This document shows, in pieces, positions 44,503 to 54,573 of a stretch of DNA of 64,000 nt. The notes under the pieces were generated by a model, which worked only from the letters and a program-made list of their open reading frames with translations, had not been told where the DNA came from and ran no database searches. The position numbers and the translations under genes are program-made. Location: the NCBI RefSeq assembly GCF_027271155.1, contig NZ_CP114542.1, positions 558,001 through 622,000 of the forward strand, written 5' to 3'. How positions within the stretch are numbered: position 1 is the stretch's first letter; every line of letters starts with the position of its first letter. This DNA comes from Brevundimonas subvibrioides (GTDB lineage Bacteria; Pseudomonadota; Alphaproteobacteria; Caulobacterales; Caulobacteraceae).

Positions 44503-44526
44503 CCTGCGACGGGGACGTCCCGGGCT

Positions 44527-45384
44527 TCAGTCCCGCAGCAGGTCGTTGATCGCCGTCTTGGCGCGGGTCTGTGCGTCCACGCGCTTGACGATCACGGCGC
44601 AGTAAAGCGACGGCCCGCCGTTGGGGTCGGGCAGGGCGCCCGGCACCACGACCGAATAGGCCGGAACCTCGCCGCGCAGGACCTCTCCGGTCGCCCGGTC
44701 CACGATCCTGGTCGAGGACGAGATATAGACGCCCATGGCCAGGACCGCGCCTTCGCGCACGATCACGCCCTCGACGACCTCGGAGCGCGCGCCGATGAAG
44801 CAGTTGTCCTCGATGATGGTCGGATTGGCCTGGAGCGGCTCCAGCACCCCGCCGATCCCGACGCCACCCGACAGGTGCACATTCTTGCCGATCTGGGCGC
44901 AGGACCCGACCGTGGCCCAGCCGTCGACCATCGACCCGTCGTCGACATAGGCCCCGATGTTCACGAAGCTGGGCATCAGGACGACGTTCCTGCCGATGAA
45001 GGCACCCTTCCTCACGATGGAGCCCGGCACGGCGCGGAAACCCGCTTCCCTGAAGTCATTGCCGGTCCAGTCGCCGAACTTGTTGGGCACCTTGTCATAC
45101 CAGGGACCGACGCCCGGCGCGGGCGAGGACAGACCGCGGTCGCCGCCGCGCATGATCTCGTTGTCGTTCAGCCGGAAGGACAGCAGCACCGCCTTCTTCA
45201 GCCACTGATGCGTCGTCCAGACGCCGTCCTCGCCACGCGAGGCCACGCGGGCCTGCCCCGAGTCCAGCAGGGCGATGGCGGTCTCGACCGCCTTGCGGGT
45301 CTCGCCGCCGGTCGCGGGCGTCAGCTCGGCCCGCGCGTCCCAGGCGGATTCGATCACGGCTTCCAGAGCGGTGTGGTCGGTCAT
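44527..45384 (-). CDS. dapD: Tetrahydrodipicolinate N-succinyltransferase
   Basis: DapD succinylates tetrahydrodipicolinate in lysine and diaminopimelate synthesis. The 285 residues contain a left-handed beta-helix of hexapeptide repeats ([56 protein letters not shown]). The catalytic-site region [13 protein letters not shown] is typical. It is coupled to the HAD gene by a four-base overlap. In many alphaproteobacteria dapE follows; here it does not. Confidence 0.97.
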   Translation of the reverse strand: MTDHTALEAVIESAWDARAELTPATGGETRKAVETAIALLDSGQARVASRGEDGVWTTHQWLKKAVLLSFRLNDNEIMRGGDRGLSSPAPGVGPWYDKVPNKFGDWTGNDFREAGFRAVPGSIVRKGAFIGRNVVLMPSFVNIGAYVDDGSMVDGWATVGSCAQIGKNVHLSGGVGIGGVLEPLQANPTIIEDNCFIGARSEVVEGVIVREGAVLAMGVYISSSTRIVDRATGEVLRGEVPAYSVVVPGALPDPNGGPSLYCAVIVKRVDAQTRAKTAINDLLRD

Positions 45385-46043
45385 GCGGCGTCCTTCATCG
45401 ACAGGGGGTGCAGGAAGTCGAGCAGATCGGGCGCGCGGGCATCGACCCAGTCGCCGATCTCGTGGCCATGGCCGTCGCCGATCAGGACGGTGGCCATGCC
45501 CAGTGCCTTGGCGGGGGCCAGATTGCGCGGCGTGTCCTCGAAGAAGACGGCGCGGTGCGGCGTGATCCGGAACCGCTCCACGAAATGGCGATAGGTCGAT
45601 GGCGCGGGCTTGGGGGTCAGGTCCATGTCCTCGATGGCGAAGACGCCGTCGAACCGGTCGGTGATCCCGATCCGCTCCAGCACGCGCGCCGCATGGAATC
45701 GCGCGCCGTTGGTCAGGACGTATTTCCGGCCCGGCAGACCGTCCAGGACCGCGTCCAGCCGGGGGTTCGGCTCCAGCGTGTCCAGCGGCACGTCGTGGAC
45801 CTCGCGCAGGAATTTTTCCGGATCGATCGCATAGTTGGCCATCAGCCCGGCCAGGGTCGTGCCGTGTTCGTTCAGGAACTGCTTCTGAAGCACCTTCGCC
45901 TCGTCGGCGGGCAGGCCCACGGCATCGACCATGAAGGCGTTGATCCGCCCCTGGACCAGACCCATCACCCCCTGCTCGCGCGGATACAGGGTGTCGTCCA
46001 GGTCGAAGACCCAGGTGTCGACATGGCTTAGATCGACACTCAC
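45381..46043 (-). CDS. HAD pyrimidine 5'-nucleotidase
   Basis: This 220-residue HAD hydrolase of the SDT1-like group probably dephosphorylates UMP/CMP. Motif I is [13 protein letters not shown], motif [10 protein letters not shown], motif III Lys in [13 protein letters not shown], and motif [19 protein letters not shown]. It lies between argB and dapD with four-base overlaps on both sides, an order common in alphaproteobacteria. Confidence 0.93.
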   Translation of the reverse strand: MSVDLSHVDTWVFDLDDTLYPREQGVMGLVQGRINAFMVDAVGLPADEAKVLQKQFLNEHGTTLAGLMANYAIDPEKFLREVHDVPLDTLEPNPRLDAVLDGLPGRKYVLTNGARFHAARVLERIGITDRFDGVFAIEDMDLTPKPAPSTYRHFVERFRITPHRAVFFEDTPRNLAPAKALGMATVLIGDGHGHEIGDWVDARAPDLLDFLHPLSMKDAA

Positions 46044-46966
46044 GCCTTCACCAGCGTCCCCGCGCCGTATTCGGTGAACAGTTCGACCAGCATGGCGTGG
46101 GGCCGCCGCCCGTCCAGGATGACCACAGCCTCCACGCCGGCCCGCACCGCGTCCATGGCGGTCTGCAGCTTGGGGATCATGCCGCCGGACGCCGTGCCGT
46201 CGTCGATCAGACCCTGTGCCTCGGCCAGGGTCATCTGGCGGATGATGTCGCCCTTCTTGTCCAGCACGCCCTTGACGTCCGTCAGCAGCAGCATCCGCTT
46301 GGCGTTCAGCGACCCGGCCACGGCACCGGCCACAGTGTCCGCATTGACGTTGTAGGTCTGGCCGTCCTCAGCCACGCCGATCGGCGCGATCACGGGCACC
46401 CAGTCGTCGGTCTCCGAGGCGATCAGTCCAGCGATCAGCTTGGGATCGACTTTCGTGGGTTCGCCCACGAAGCCCAGGTCGACCTCGTGCTCGATCAGGC
46501 TGTCGGGGTCGCGTTTGGTGCGGGTGGTCTTCTCGACCGTCAGCAGGCCGGCATCCTTGCCCGACAGGCCGATGCCGCGCACGTCGGCCTCCCTGCCGGC
46601 GACACTGATCCAGTGAGCGATCTCCTTGTTGACCGCGCCCGACAGGACCATTTCCGCGACCGCCATGGTGTCGCGATCGGTGACCCGCAGGCCGTCGACG
46701 AAGTTCGACTTCACCCCCGCCTTGTCCAGCATGGCGCTGATCTGCGGCCCGCCGCCGTGCACTACGACCGGATTCACGCCCATCAGCTTCAGCAGCACGA
46801 CGTCAGCTGCGAACTGCCGGGCGACGGCCGTCTCGCCCATGGCATGGCCGCCGTATTTGATGACCACGGTCTCGCGGTCATAGATCTGGATATAGGGCAG
46901 AGCCTCGGCCAGCGTCTTCGCCGTGGCCCAGCCCCGCTCCTCGGATTGGCGTTCGAGTTCGTCCAT
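46040..46966 (-). CDS. argB: Acetylglutamate kinase
   Basis: ArgB phosphorylates N-acetylglutamate in arginine synthesis. The 308 residues show [11 protein letters not shown] (ATP-binding Lys/Gly), [13 protein letters not shown] (substrate loop), [32 protein letters not shown] and [27 protein letters not shown]. It is first of the argB-HAD-dapD operon. In many alphaproteobacteria the gene upstream is yihA/engB; that is absent here, and the glycan island begins instead. Confidence 0.97.
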   Translation of the reverse strand: MDELERQSEERGWATAKTLAEALPYIQIYDRETVVIKYGGHAMGETAVARQFAADVVLLKLMGVNPVVVHGGGPQISAMLDKAGVKSNFVDGLRVTDRDTMAVAEMVLSGAVNKEIAHWISVAGREADVRGIGLSGKDAGLLTVEKTTRTKRDPDSLIEHEVDLGFVGEPTKVDPKLIAGLIASETDDWVPVIAPIGVAEDGQTYNVNADTVAGAVAGSLNAKRMLLLTDVKGVLDKKGDIIRQMTLAEAQGLIDDGTASGGMIPKLQTAMDAVRAGVEAVVILDGRRPHAMLVELFTEYGAGTLVKA

Positions 46967-46994
46967 GGGCGCGAGATAGCGGGGGGCGAAGGCG

Positions 46995-47147
46995 GTGTCA
47001 CGGATTAAGGCATCGGCGACGACGCGCTACGATCCTTCCGGTGATCTTGAGGAGATCTGCGCCGTCCTGCGGGATAATCGCTCCGGGAGCCCCGATGTCG
47101 GTGATCAGAATGCGGCGCTGAAGACCGACGTCTGGGTCATCGGGTGA
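46995..47147 (+). CDS. Possible small protein, 50 aa
   Basis: A GTG-started frame divergent from argB encodes about 50 residues ([27 protein letters not shown] and on) with coding-like codons and a GAAGG ribosome site near the start. The protein is polar and has no known domain. It could also be the remnant of an older gene at the island edge. The remaining sequence to 47253 holds no gene. Confidence 0.35.
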   Translation: MSRIKASATTRYDPSGDLEEICAVLRDNRSGSPDVGDQNAALKTDVWVIG

Positions 47148-47253
47148 CCCACGCCCACGCAAATCCCTCCGCCCCGGCAGCCCTTGTCAGCGTTCGCACC
47201 CCCGGCCGATATCCAGGCGAAGCTCCATGGTGATCCGTGGTTTTGCAACCTCT

Positions 47254-48440
47254 TCAAAGGCCGGGAACGGCAGACGCGCCCTGCCGCGCCGGCGGGCCAG
47301 CGAAATCGGCTCCGGCGTTTCGGATGATCATCCCGATGCTGGTCGCCGTGAATTGGTACAGTCCGATTTTCAGATGTGGAGGCGCGTGCGGCGGATAATC
47401 GATGTGGGCGTCGCGCTCGCCATTGGCCCCGGGCCAGAAGTTCCAGTCGCTCACGCTGTGTCCCAGGCCGACGAGATCCCGCGTCAGGGCCTCGAGGTCC
47501 GTCTTTCGAAAGATGCACGTGGGCCAGCCATCAATGGTGGCCGTGTTTGAGGACAGGTTGAACTCGGTCGTATGCACTGCAATGCCGCCCGGTTTCAGCA
47601 TCCGCATGGCATTTTTGACGAAGTCGCCGGCGATTTCGATGCCGCCCAGATGTTCGATGGAACAGGACGACCACAAAAAGTCGAAGCCGCCTATGTCGTC
47701 AGGCAGGTCCAGCATGTCGATGGTTCGCGTTTCGACATGGCACCTCATGTCGTCGAGCGAGCAGATGCCCGGCTTGTAGAGCGCCTCGACGGTGTCCGAA
47801 TGCTCGCCAGCGGAGGCCCACATGTCCTTGGCGTCCTGCGGCCCGTCAGACGCCAGGATATCGCAACCCCGCGCGACGAACATGGCGGGCAGAGGCTCGG
47901 TCCCGACGGCGAAAACAAGGCCACGCGCACCCCTTCCGAACAATCCCGCGTCCTCGATGACGCGATAGATGAAACTCCACTCCCAGTATTTGCGGTGCAG
48001 CTCATCAGGCGGAAATCCGGCTGTTTCGCAGAACCTGCGATAGTGCTCCTCGTCGGCCTGGCTGGCCGTGCACATCTGGGAAGAGGGTGACTCGAGGGTC
48101 GGTTCGAAGATTTCTATCCGCCCGTCGATCGCTTCCGGAATGAGAAAGATCGGAATGGCATAGGGTTGGGCGTGGAGCGTGGTGAACTCCCCGGTATTGG
48201 TCAGGGATCGCCTCAAGGCATCCATGTCGGGATTGGTTCGCTGAAGGTCGATCGTGCTCTGCGATTCCGGTTCGCGCGACAGCAGGACACGATAGGCCCA
48301 GCGGACATCTTCCGCGGACAGCCCCGTGAAAGAGGCGAGGCATCCTGCCCGGTGACCGGGGGCAGGGCGTCAGCAGACCCGGCCTCCCCGTCCGTCACCA
48401 CGGCCTCCCTGGCAGAGATGGAATGCAGAGGATCTGGCAT
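47254..48440 (-). pseudogene. DUF4214-like + class I methyltransferase, frameshifted
   Basis: The frame from 48225 downward encodes a methyltransferase domain (GARGLVFAVGTEPLPAMF, DFLWSSCSIEHLGG, MRMLKPGGIAVHTTEF). Upstream of 48225 the same frame stays open with a DUF4214-like module (VRWAYRVLLSREPES ... LRRSLTNTGEF) but has no start codon before a stop. The start (ATG 48440, MPDPLHSISARE) is in another frame. Joining them needs one more T in the TTT at 48331-48329, giving SPLFTGLSAED and a 395-residue protein. So the gene is broken, phase-variable or mis-sequenced. A short product from ATG 48225 would lack the module. Confidence 0.8.
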
Positions 48441-48617
48441 ATTGGCCTGACGGGTGCCGGAGGCTCACGAGGCGAAAGCCAGGGCCGACACTCTGGACGA
48501 CCTGTTCGCCCGCCCTCTTCCGGAGCGCACCCGACCGCCTTCGGTTGCATGTCCCGCTTGGGCGCTGCTGAAGTTCCCCTGCCCCTCGTCGAGGGAGAGA
48601 CGTCTACGAAGGGCCGC

Positions 48618-49265
48618 TCAGCTCTGACGGCTCATCCGGACATAGACCTCGTTCGGGACGATGGTGTCCCAGAGCCTGTAGCCGCGCTCCACCATATAGT
48701 CCCGATAAGCGGGGTCATCGAACAGATTCTCGAGAATCACGACGCGGGGGGCAAAGCGCTCCAGATCGAAGCCGCGCATGACATCCAGCTCCCAGCCTTC
48801 CACGTCGATCGCGAGCAGATCGATGCCGGTCACGTCCGGTGCGAACTCTGCCATCAGGCGATCCAGGCGACGGACCAGAACCGGGATCTGGAATGTCCGG
48901 GTTTCGACCGTCCCGTGCAGCTCGGCGAACTTGTCCCGCAGGCCCAGAGACGAAAACGATTCAAACGTTACGTTGACGCCATGGTAGATCGAGTCCCGGC
49001 TCTCGACGACGGTGAAGCTCGCATCATCGCTATCGTGGTCGCTGCAGGCAAACTGCAGCACGTCATAGCCCCTTTTGCGATGTTCCTCGCAGAAGACCGG
49101 GTTGGGCTCGACCGCCACGATCCGCCAGCCCATGTCGCGAAAACGGCGGCTGATGGACAGGTCGTCCGGATGCGCAGCTCCGATCTCGACCATGACGCCG
49201 GGTGCCGACCCGATCGGAAAATGTGCTTCCTGGACGATCCGGTCGATATCCCCCTCGGCGGACAT
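48618..49265 (-). CDS. FkbM-family methyltransferase
   Basis: The 215 residues have VMVEIGAAHPDDLSISRRF (SAM loop), IVAVEPNPVFCEEHRKRGY (ribose-binding Glu) and LLAIDVEGWELDVMRGFDLERFAPRVVILEN, the IDxEGxE motif that defines FkbM enzymes. These O-methylate sugars of glycans or antibiotics. It is 178 bases from the frameshifted gene and divergent from the next methyltransferase. Confidence 0.88.
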   Translation of the reverse strand: MSAEGDIDRIVQEAHFPIGSAPGVMVEIGAAHPDDLSISRRFRDMGWRIVAVEPNPVFCEEHRKRGYDVLQFACSDHDSDDASFTVVESRDSIYHGVNVTFESFSSLGLRDKFAELHGTVETRTFQIPVLVRRLDRLMAEFAPDVTGIDLLAIDVEGWELDVMRGFDLERFAPRVVILENLFDDPAYRDYMVERGYRLWDTIVPNEVYVRMSRQS

Positions 49266-49419
49266 GGCAGGTCTCCAAGGCTGTCAGCGGCCGGAATCAG
49301 ACAACCCCTTCTAGTCGGCGCAGAGGAGGAAGCAAGCTGCCGCAGCGGGCCGACAGCGCGTGACATCCTCTCTTTTTGGTGTAGTGAGGCCCCCATCTCG
49401 GCTGAACGTAGGGTGGACC

Positions 49420-50529
49420 TTGTCTTTTGATCTGAGCCCCGTTCTGCACGCTGGCAGGACGGCCAACCTGGCCCGTACGCGCGCAGATGGAAAAGTCCTG
49501 GTCAGTATAGGTGCTGCCGGTCAATGGTATTTCGACTGGATCGATGCAACCTGTGGCGCGCCGGCGCGTCATATTGGTGTCGAATACTATTCGGCACCTC
49601 CCGCGGTCCTGCCGGATAACGTGGAGTGGGTCGCCAATACCGCTGGATCGATGCCTGACGTCGAGAGCGGCGTCGCCGATCTGCTGGTGTCGGGCCAGAA
49701 TATCGAACACCTGTGGCAGGAGGAGGTCGCCGGCTTCCTGGCCGAGGCGCACCGGGTGCTCCGCCCCGGCGGCCGCATGATCATCGATAGCCCGAACCGG
49801 GCGATCACACAGATCTACGGCGGCGCCCATCCCGAGCACATGGTCGAACTGACGGTCGACGAGGCCGAGGCGCTGGTGACGGCGGCCGGTTTCGACGTGC
49901 AGCGGGTCGCCGGCATCCTGCTGTGTCGCGACGGGGCGACGGGCGAGGTTTTGCCGATCGATGGCCTGGCGGACATCTCCCCGCCCACCCTGGTCTTCCG
50001 ATCCGTCGCGGCCATCGACGATGCCGAAAACTCCTATCTCTGGTGGATCGAGGCGGTCCGGGCCGACCGGGAGCCCGACATGGCCAGGGTGCAGGAGATC
50101 ATCGCCCGGTACTGGGCGACCGGCTGGCCGGAACGGATGGACCGACTGGTGACCACGATCGGAAAGCCGGAGACCCTGGCCGATGGACGGTTGGCGTGGC
50201 AGTCCGGGATTGGCGATAACGGCCCGTTGTCCTTCGGGCCGTATGCGCCGATCAAGGCGGGGCGGTATCGCACCACATTGAATGTGATGCGCACCACCGA
50301 CATCAAGCCCGGCCAGATCCTGGGCCATGTCGATGTAATTTTCGACGACGGCTCCATCATTGAGTGCCGCACGGAACTGACCGGCAAGATGCTGCCGAAA
50401 GGTGAATGGAAACCGATCACGCTCGAGTTCGAACTCGCGGACATGCGGTTCGGTTTCCAGAACAGGCTCTTCAGCTACGGCGTCGCGGGTCTTCGGGTGG
50501 AGCGGCGTCTGACGTTCACGGCGCCTTGA
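49420..50529 (+). CDS. Methyltransferase with C-terminal beta-sandwich-like module
   Basis: About 369 residues. The N-terminal class I domain is recognisable but divergent: VLVSIGAAGQWYFDWID, VADLLVSGQNIEHLW, HRVLRPGGRMIIDSPNRAI. The C-terminal 110 residues (GPLSFGPYAPIKAGRYRTTLNV ... LPKGEWKPITLEFELADM) resemble the ends of the proteins at 50516 and 56759. TTG 49420 was chosen for the GGGTGG six bases upstream; GTG 49360 has no ribosome site. It overlaps the convergent gene by 14 bases. Confidence 0.82.
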   Translation: MSFDLSPVLHAGRTANLARTRADGKVLVSIGAAGQWYFDWIDATCGAPARHIGVEYYSAPPAVLPDNVEWVANTAGSMPDVESGVADLLVSGQNIEHLWQEEVAGFLAEAHRVLRPGGRMIIDSPNRAITQIYGGAHPEHMVELTVDEAEALVTAAGFDVQRVAGILLCRDGATGEVLPIDGLADISPPTLVFRSVAAIDDAENSYLWWIEAVRADREPDMARVQEIIARYWATGWPERMDRLVTTIGKPETLADGRLAWQSGIGDNGPLSFGPYAPIKAGRYRTTLNVMRTTDIKPGQILGHVDVIFDDGSIIECRTELTGKMLPKGEWKPITLEFELADMRFGFQNRLFSYGVAGLRVERRLTFTAP

Positions 50530-52156
50530 TGATGCGGGCCGCGGCCCGTCGGGGAGCCGTAGACCCCGCCTTGTCCTTGACGGGGCCCACCGGTTCCAGC
50601 CAACGCTCCATCAGCGCGATGCCGCGGACCGCCACATTGCTGGCGGAGTCAGTGATCACCCTGAACTCGGCATTGGTAATGGGCTCGTCCAGGTCGAATT
50701 GAAGGACGATCGGTCGGGGCTCGGCCGAGCGTTTCGGCAAGGTCGTCACGGCCACTGTCTCCTCGACGACCGTCCTTGCCCCGAAGTTTTCAATGACCGC
50801 GCATTCGAGCGTGCCTCTGGCCCTGTCCAGCACAAAGACATCGATCTCGACGCGATAGCGACCGCGCGGCAAGCTGATATAGGGTCCGTAGCAGAGGACG
50901 CCCTTGCGACCGCCCGATATCATGACGGGGTCGGCGTCCTGGCCGATCACCGTGCTGATCGCAGGACCCGCCCATCGACCCGCCTCGACCCAGGAGAAGC
51001 CCTTGTAGCCCGCGTCGCGGAGCCGGGCGGCCAGGTCCCCGCTGGCAGGCCCGTTCAGGACGCCGTCGAGGATCTGCTGCAAGGCGGCCCGCCTCTGGTC
51101 ATAGGCGCTCATCGTGGCATTGGCGGCCGACAGTTGTTTGATTTCCGCGTTCTTGCGGCCGACCTCGTCGTCGTCACGGCCGTAGGCATCTTTCCACATG
51201 TGAATCTGGCGGGAGAGCGCGCCGGATGCGGCGATCGCCTGCTGCTCGACCGCTTTCGAGAACCGCGCGCTGATCGGTGCGGTCCGGGACTTCGGCGTCG
51301 CGGCGGCGAGGGGTTTGCGAAGGGCCAGGTGTATCGGGCAGAACAGAAATCCCTCGTGGAAGATGACGAGGTTGGGAAAGACGTTTTTCTTCTGGTCGAC
51401 GGTCCGGGGTGAACGGACGGTGGATCCGAAATCCTTCAGGACAGCCCGGGCGTCATAGGTCTGGCGAGACAGTTCGAACGTCGGCGCGTCCAGCAACTCC
51501 AGTCCGGATGGCTCCACGATGTATCGCTGGATCATGTCGGGCGTGAGAAGCAGGAAGTCCTCATCAAAGCCGGTCGCCCCGTTCGGGCCTTCCAGCAGGA
51601 ACTCTGCGACGACAGAGGCAACCCCGCCTGGCTTCAGCACACGCCCGATCTCTTCCATCGCGGCGGTCAGGCTGCCGGCCGAGCCCAGTCGGCTGACCTC
51701 GGAGCTGGCGAACACGCCGTCGAAATGGCTGTCGGGTAGCCCGAGGGCGCGGGGGTCCGAGTGAACCGGGATGACGCTGCCACGGGCGAGGGCTCGACGC
51801 GTATACTGCTGCGGCCGCACCATCATGGCCGCCGGCGTCACGTCGGACCGCGGCGTGACCTCGAGATACCGGTCCGCAGCGAACACCATACATCCGCGCT
51901 CGGCGACGGCGAAGGTGGTCGGGCCCGCGCCTGCACCCACACCGCAGATCATGCTGCCGGTCTTCAGAAGACCAGCACCATCGAGCGTCCGGAGCGCCAT
52001 GGCGGTTTCCCAGAGCTTGCAGTCCGGGGTTACGGCTTCGGCGTCGAAGCCGAACTCTAGAGTGTCCTCGAAGGCTGCGGCTTCCAGGTAAGGGCTGAGC
52101 TCAGCGTTCGCAAAATCCTCGATACCGATAATCTTGCTGCGGGGAAGCGTGTCCAT
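50516..52156 (-). CDS. Class I methyltransferase with coiled coil and beta-sandwich-like module
   Basis: The 546 residues have a methyltransferase domain (about 35-240: GSMICGVGAGAGPTTFAVAERG, DSHFDGVFASSEVSRLG, GRVLKPGGVASVVAEF), a helical/coiled-coil region (about 320-380, AEIKQLSAANATMSAYDQRRAA) and a C-terminal module (LCYGPYISLPRGRYRVEIDV ... PRPIVLQFDLDEP) like those at 49420 and 56759. The target is probably a surface glycan. It overlaps the upstream glycosyltransferase by 100 bases in another frame. Confidence 0.85.
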   Translation of the reverse strand: MDTLPRSKIIGIEDFANAELSPYLEAAAFEDTLEFGFDAEAVTPDCKLWETAMALRTLDGAGLLKTGSMICGVGAGAGPTTFAVAERGCMVFAADRYLEVTPRSDVTPAAMMVRPQQYTRRALARGSVIPVHSDPRALGLPDSHFDGVFASSEVSRLGSAGSLTAAMEEIGRVLKPGGVASVVAEFLLEGPNGATGFDEDFLLLTPDMIQRYIVEPSGLELLDAPTFELSRQTYDARAVLKDFGSTVRSPRTVDQKKNVFPNLVIFHEGFLFCPIHLALRKPLAAATPKSRTAPISARFSKAVEQQAIAASGALSRQIHMWKDAYGRDDDEVGRKNAEIKQLSAANATMSAYDQRRAALQQILDGVLNGPASGDLAARLRDAGYKGFSWVEAGRWAGPAISTVIGQDADPVMISGGRKGVLCYGPYISLPRGRYRVEIDVFVLDRARGTLECAVIENFGARTVVEETVAVTTLPKRSAEPRPIVLQFDLDEPITNAEFRVITDSASNVAVRGIALMERWLEPVGPVKDKAGSTAPRRAAARIIKAP

Positions 52157-54573
52157 GGCCTCTTCTTTTTCAGTATGCGTTGCAGGCTGCGATCGCCTCT
52201 ATGGTGTCTCTGGTACTGGGCGTAGGATATGCGCCGCAGCTCGGCAGCGATGTCACGATTGCAGATCGTCTGCAGGACGCCCTGCAGGCCGACCTCGAGC
52301 GACCTGTCCTGAACGACAAGTCGGGGATCGTAGGCATAGCCGCTGTCCTCGTTCACGATCACTGGCCGTCCCATCGACAGGGCGCGGACGAAGATGTGCG
52401 ACAGCTGCCCCCTGATCTGCTTGCGGAAGCAGAAGACCGCGTCGCACATGGCGATCTCGGCATCGAAGTCATCCTCCAGCACGGGATTGGAGTGAATCAG
52501 GCGCGATGCAATGCCCAGTCGAGCGAACTGGGCCCTCGCGTCGTCGAACAACTTCTGGTCGATAATCTTGCCCGAAAGGACGAAGAAAAGTCTGCGCGCC
52601 TCGCCTTCGGCCTTTTTCCGGGCGATGAATCGGGCCGTGACGTCGATGATCTCGGCCAGGCGCTTGATGTCATTCAGGATCAATCCAAAATGTCCCAGCA
52701 CGATGTCGTCCGCCTGGACGCCGTGGCGACGCCGCGCGGCCTGCGCAGCCCTGGCTACGGCCGGCCCTCCGCGGGGATCAATCCCCAGCGGCACGAAGGC
52801 GAACGATCCCTCGAGTTCGTCCAGGTCGTTCTGAAGTTCGCTGTCGGCCTGTCGGGCCTCATGCATCTTTGCCAGGACAGGCTTGGGCAGGTGCGAGACC
52901 ATGGTGATGGGCCTGGCGACCAACCAGTCCGGCGAAAGCGCGGGCCGGCTCTTCTCGGCCGTCTCCCGCTTGTTGACCAGGTGCGACAGGGCCAGATCGG
53001 TCGCCGCAGCCGAGGTGGCCCGCTCAGAGCTGCGGGGCAAGCTGAGCGCCAGGTCGTCGAGCTCGCCCTTCTGCGCCTTGAAGTGCCAGAGCCCGGGCAC
53101 ATAGGCCCGCTCGTGAATCAGCAGGACGTCGCTCGCCTGGGCATGGGCTTGCAGTAGCTCGATGCCCGGATAGAGGGCCTGGGAGAAGGCCAGGTTGAAC
53201 AGTCCCGGCACGCCGGGATGCCGTTTCTGGAAATTCTCGTATTCGCCGTGCGCCGCCAGCCTGACGTTCGGTGTATGCGAAACCGTCTTCTGGTCTCCCT
53301 CGGAGAAAAACAGGACGACGTTGGAGGGTGTGCTGCGGACATAGCAGAGTGAGTAGTCGGCCACGCCGCAGAAGCTGCCCGGGATCGAGGAAAAGATCTT
53401 GAACTGAACATCCGAGAACCAGCGGGCGCTGGCATCGACTGCCGACTGAAGGGCACGATCCGCCACGGTGGCGGAGTCCCGCCAATGCCCGAGATAGTAG
53501 GACCGCACGTCGTCGAAATAGCCGGGATCGGGGTCCATCTGCAGGAACGCCGAGAACGTCTCGATCGGCAGCACCTGGTTGTCGGCGTCCAGCCAGAACA
53601 CCGCACCGGCGTCGCTCCGGTCGCTCTTGCCAAGGATCTCCCGGTTCATCGGAATATCGAGCACGATGACCTTGCGCCGCAGGAAGATGGCCTCGAGCAG
53701 CGGAATACCGAATCCTTCCTCCAGCGACAGGTGAGAGATGACGTGCGCGCGGGACTGGAGTTCCAGCTTCTCGACCTCGGTGACCGAATAGGTCGCCTCG
53801 ATGCCCTTCAGCAGCCCGGCATCCTTGAGGTGTTCGAACTGGTCCTTCGTCGGCGCGTTCACCCGGACAGCGGCCACGCCGGCATCGACGATGTCGCGAT
53901 ACATGCGAATGGCGACGTCGGGGTTCTTGGACCTGTGCCCCCCCACCATTCCGAACAGATAGGGCGCATCTTCCTCCCCGTCGTTCGTATCGGTCCACGT
54001 CTCGTAGATCGAATCCAGGCGGGGAGAAATGACGCTGATGGCCTCCGGGGCCAGCCCCAGGAACTGCGCAGCCTCGAGGGCCACTGTTTCCGAGATCGAG
54101 ATGACGTGGTCCGCCTTCAGAACCCGCGACAGGCCGTTGTAGTAGATTTCAACGACGACCTCGTTGGTGATGTAGTCGTGGAGCAGCTTCAGCGGAATGA
54201 AGTCGTAACAGATCGTGACGACCGGACAGGCCAGCAGGTCGAACCGCATCGGTGACAGAAAGGGAGTGGCATCGACGTAGAGGTCGAAGCCGTCGAGGGC
54301 GACCAGCTTCGAAAGGAAGGTGGTGAAGTTGTGGGCGTCGCGGTATCGCAGGTCCGTCGTCGGCGCCAGGGTTTCCACATTGTAGTTGGCATACCTGATG
54401 CCGCAGGCCTGCAGCAGGGGCGACGATCGTTCCAGATGGCAGTCCTGAAACAGAAGCACGCAGACCTCATGGCCCTTGCTCTGCAGCAGATCGATGACGT
54501 GATCGACATAGCGGCCCATACCGCGATCATAGGCGCCCGAAGAATAGACGCGGCCGTCGACCAGAACCTTCAT
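52057..54573 (-). CDS. Tandem-domain glycosyltransferase (GT4-like)
   Basis: The 838-residue protein has two glycosyltransferase-like halves. Half 1 (about 1-370) starts KVLVDGRVYSSGAYDRGMGRYVDHVIDLL and has the EX7E motif in LSLEEGFGIPLLEAIFL. Half 2 (about 385-790) starts SSIPGSFCGVADYS and ends near VRALSMGRPVIVNEDSGY. Such enzymes add two sugars in repeat synthesis. The last 33 residues are encoded inside the next gene and look unlike GT sequence. An A-run at 52170-52166 marks where a one-base shift would fuse both genes. Confidence 0.87.
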   Translation of the reverse strand: MKVLVDGRVYSSGAYDRGMGRYVDHVIDLLQSKGHEVCVLLFQDCHLERSSPLLQACGIRYANYNVETLAPTTDLRYRDAHNFTTFLSKLVALDGFDLYVDATPFLSPMRFDLLACPVVTICYDFIPLKLLHDYITNEVVVEIYYNGLSRVLKADHVISISETVALEAAQFLGLAPEAISVISPRLDSIYETWTDTNDGEEDAPYLFGMVGGHRSKNPDVAIRMYRDIVDAGVAAVRVNAPTKDQFEHLKDAGLLKGIEATYSVTEVEKLELQSRAHVISHLSLEEGFGIPLLEAIFLRRKVIVLDIPMNREILGKSDRSDAGAVFWLDADNQVLPIETFSAFLQMDPDPGYFDDVRSYYLGHWRDSATVADRALQSAVDASARWFSDVQFKIFSSIPGSFCGVADYSLCYVRSTPSNVVLFFSEGDQKTVSHTPNVRLAAHGEYENFQKRHPGVPGLFNLAFSQALYPGIELLQAHAQASDVLLIHERAYVPGLWHFKAQKGELDDLALSLPRSSERATSAAATDLALSHLVNKRETAEKSRPALSPDWLVARPITMVSHLPKPVLAKMHEARQADSELQNDLDELEGSFAFVPLGIDPRGGPAVARAAQAARRRHGVQADDIVLGHFGLILNDIKRLAEIIDVTARFIARKKAEGEARRLFFVLSGKIIDQKLFDDARAQFARLGIASRLIHSNPVLEDDFDAEIAMCDAVFCFRKQIRGQLSHIFVRALSMGRPVIVNEDSGYAYDPRLVVQDRSLEVGLQGVLQTICNRDIAAELRRISYAQYQRHHRGDRSLQRILKKKRPWTRFPAARLSVSRILRTLSSALTWKPQPSRTL

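Noticed and set aside
47105-47518. 137-codon minus frame overlapping the methyltransferase
   Set aside because: Atypical composition and no motif; overlaps the true coding frame.
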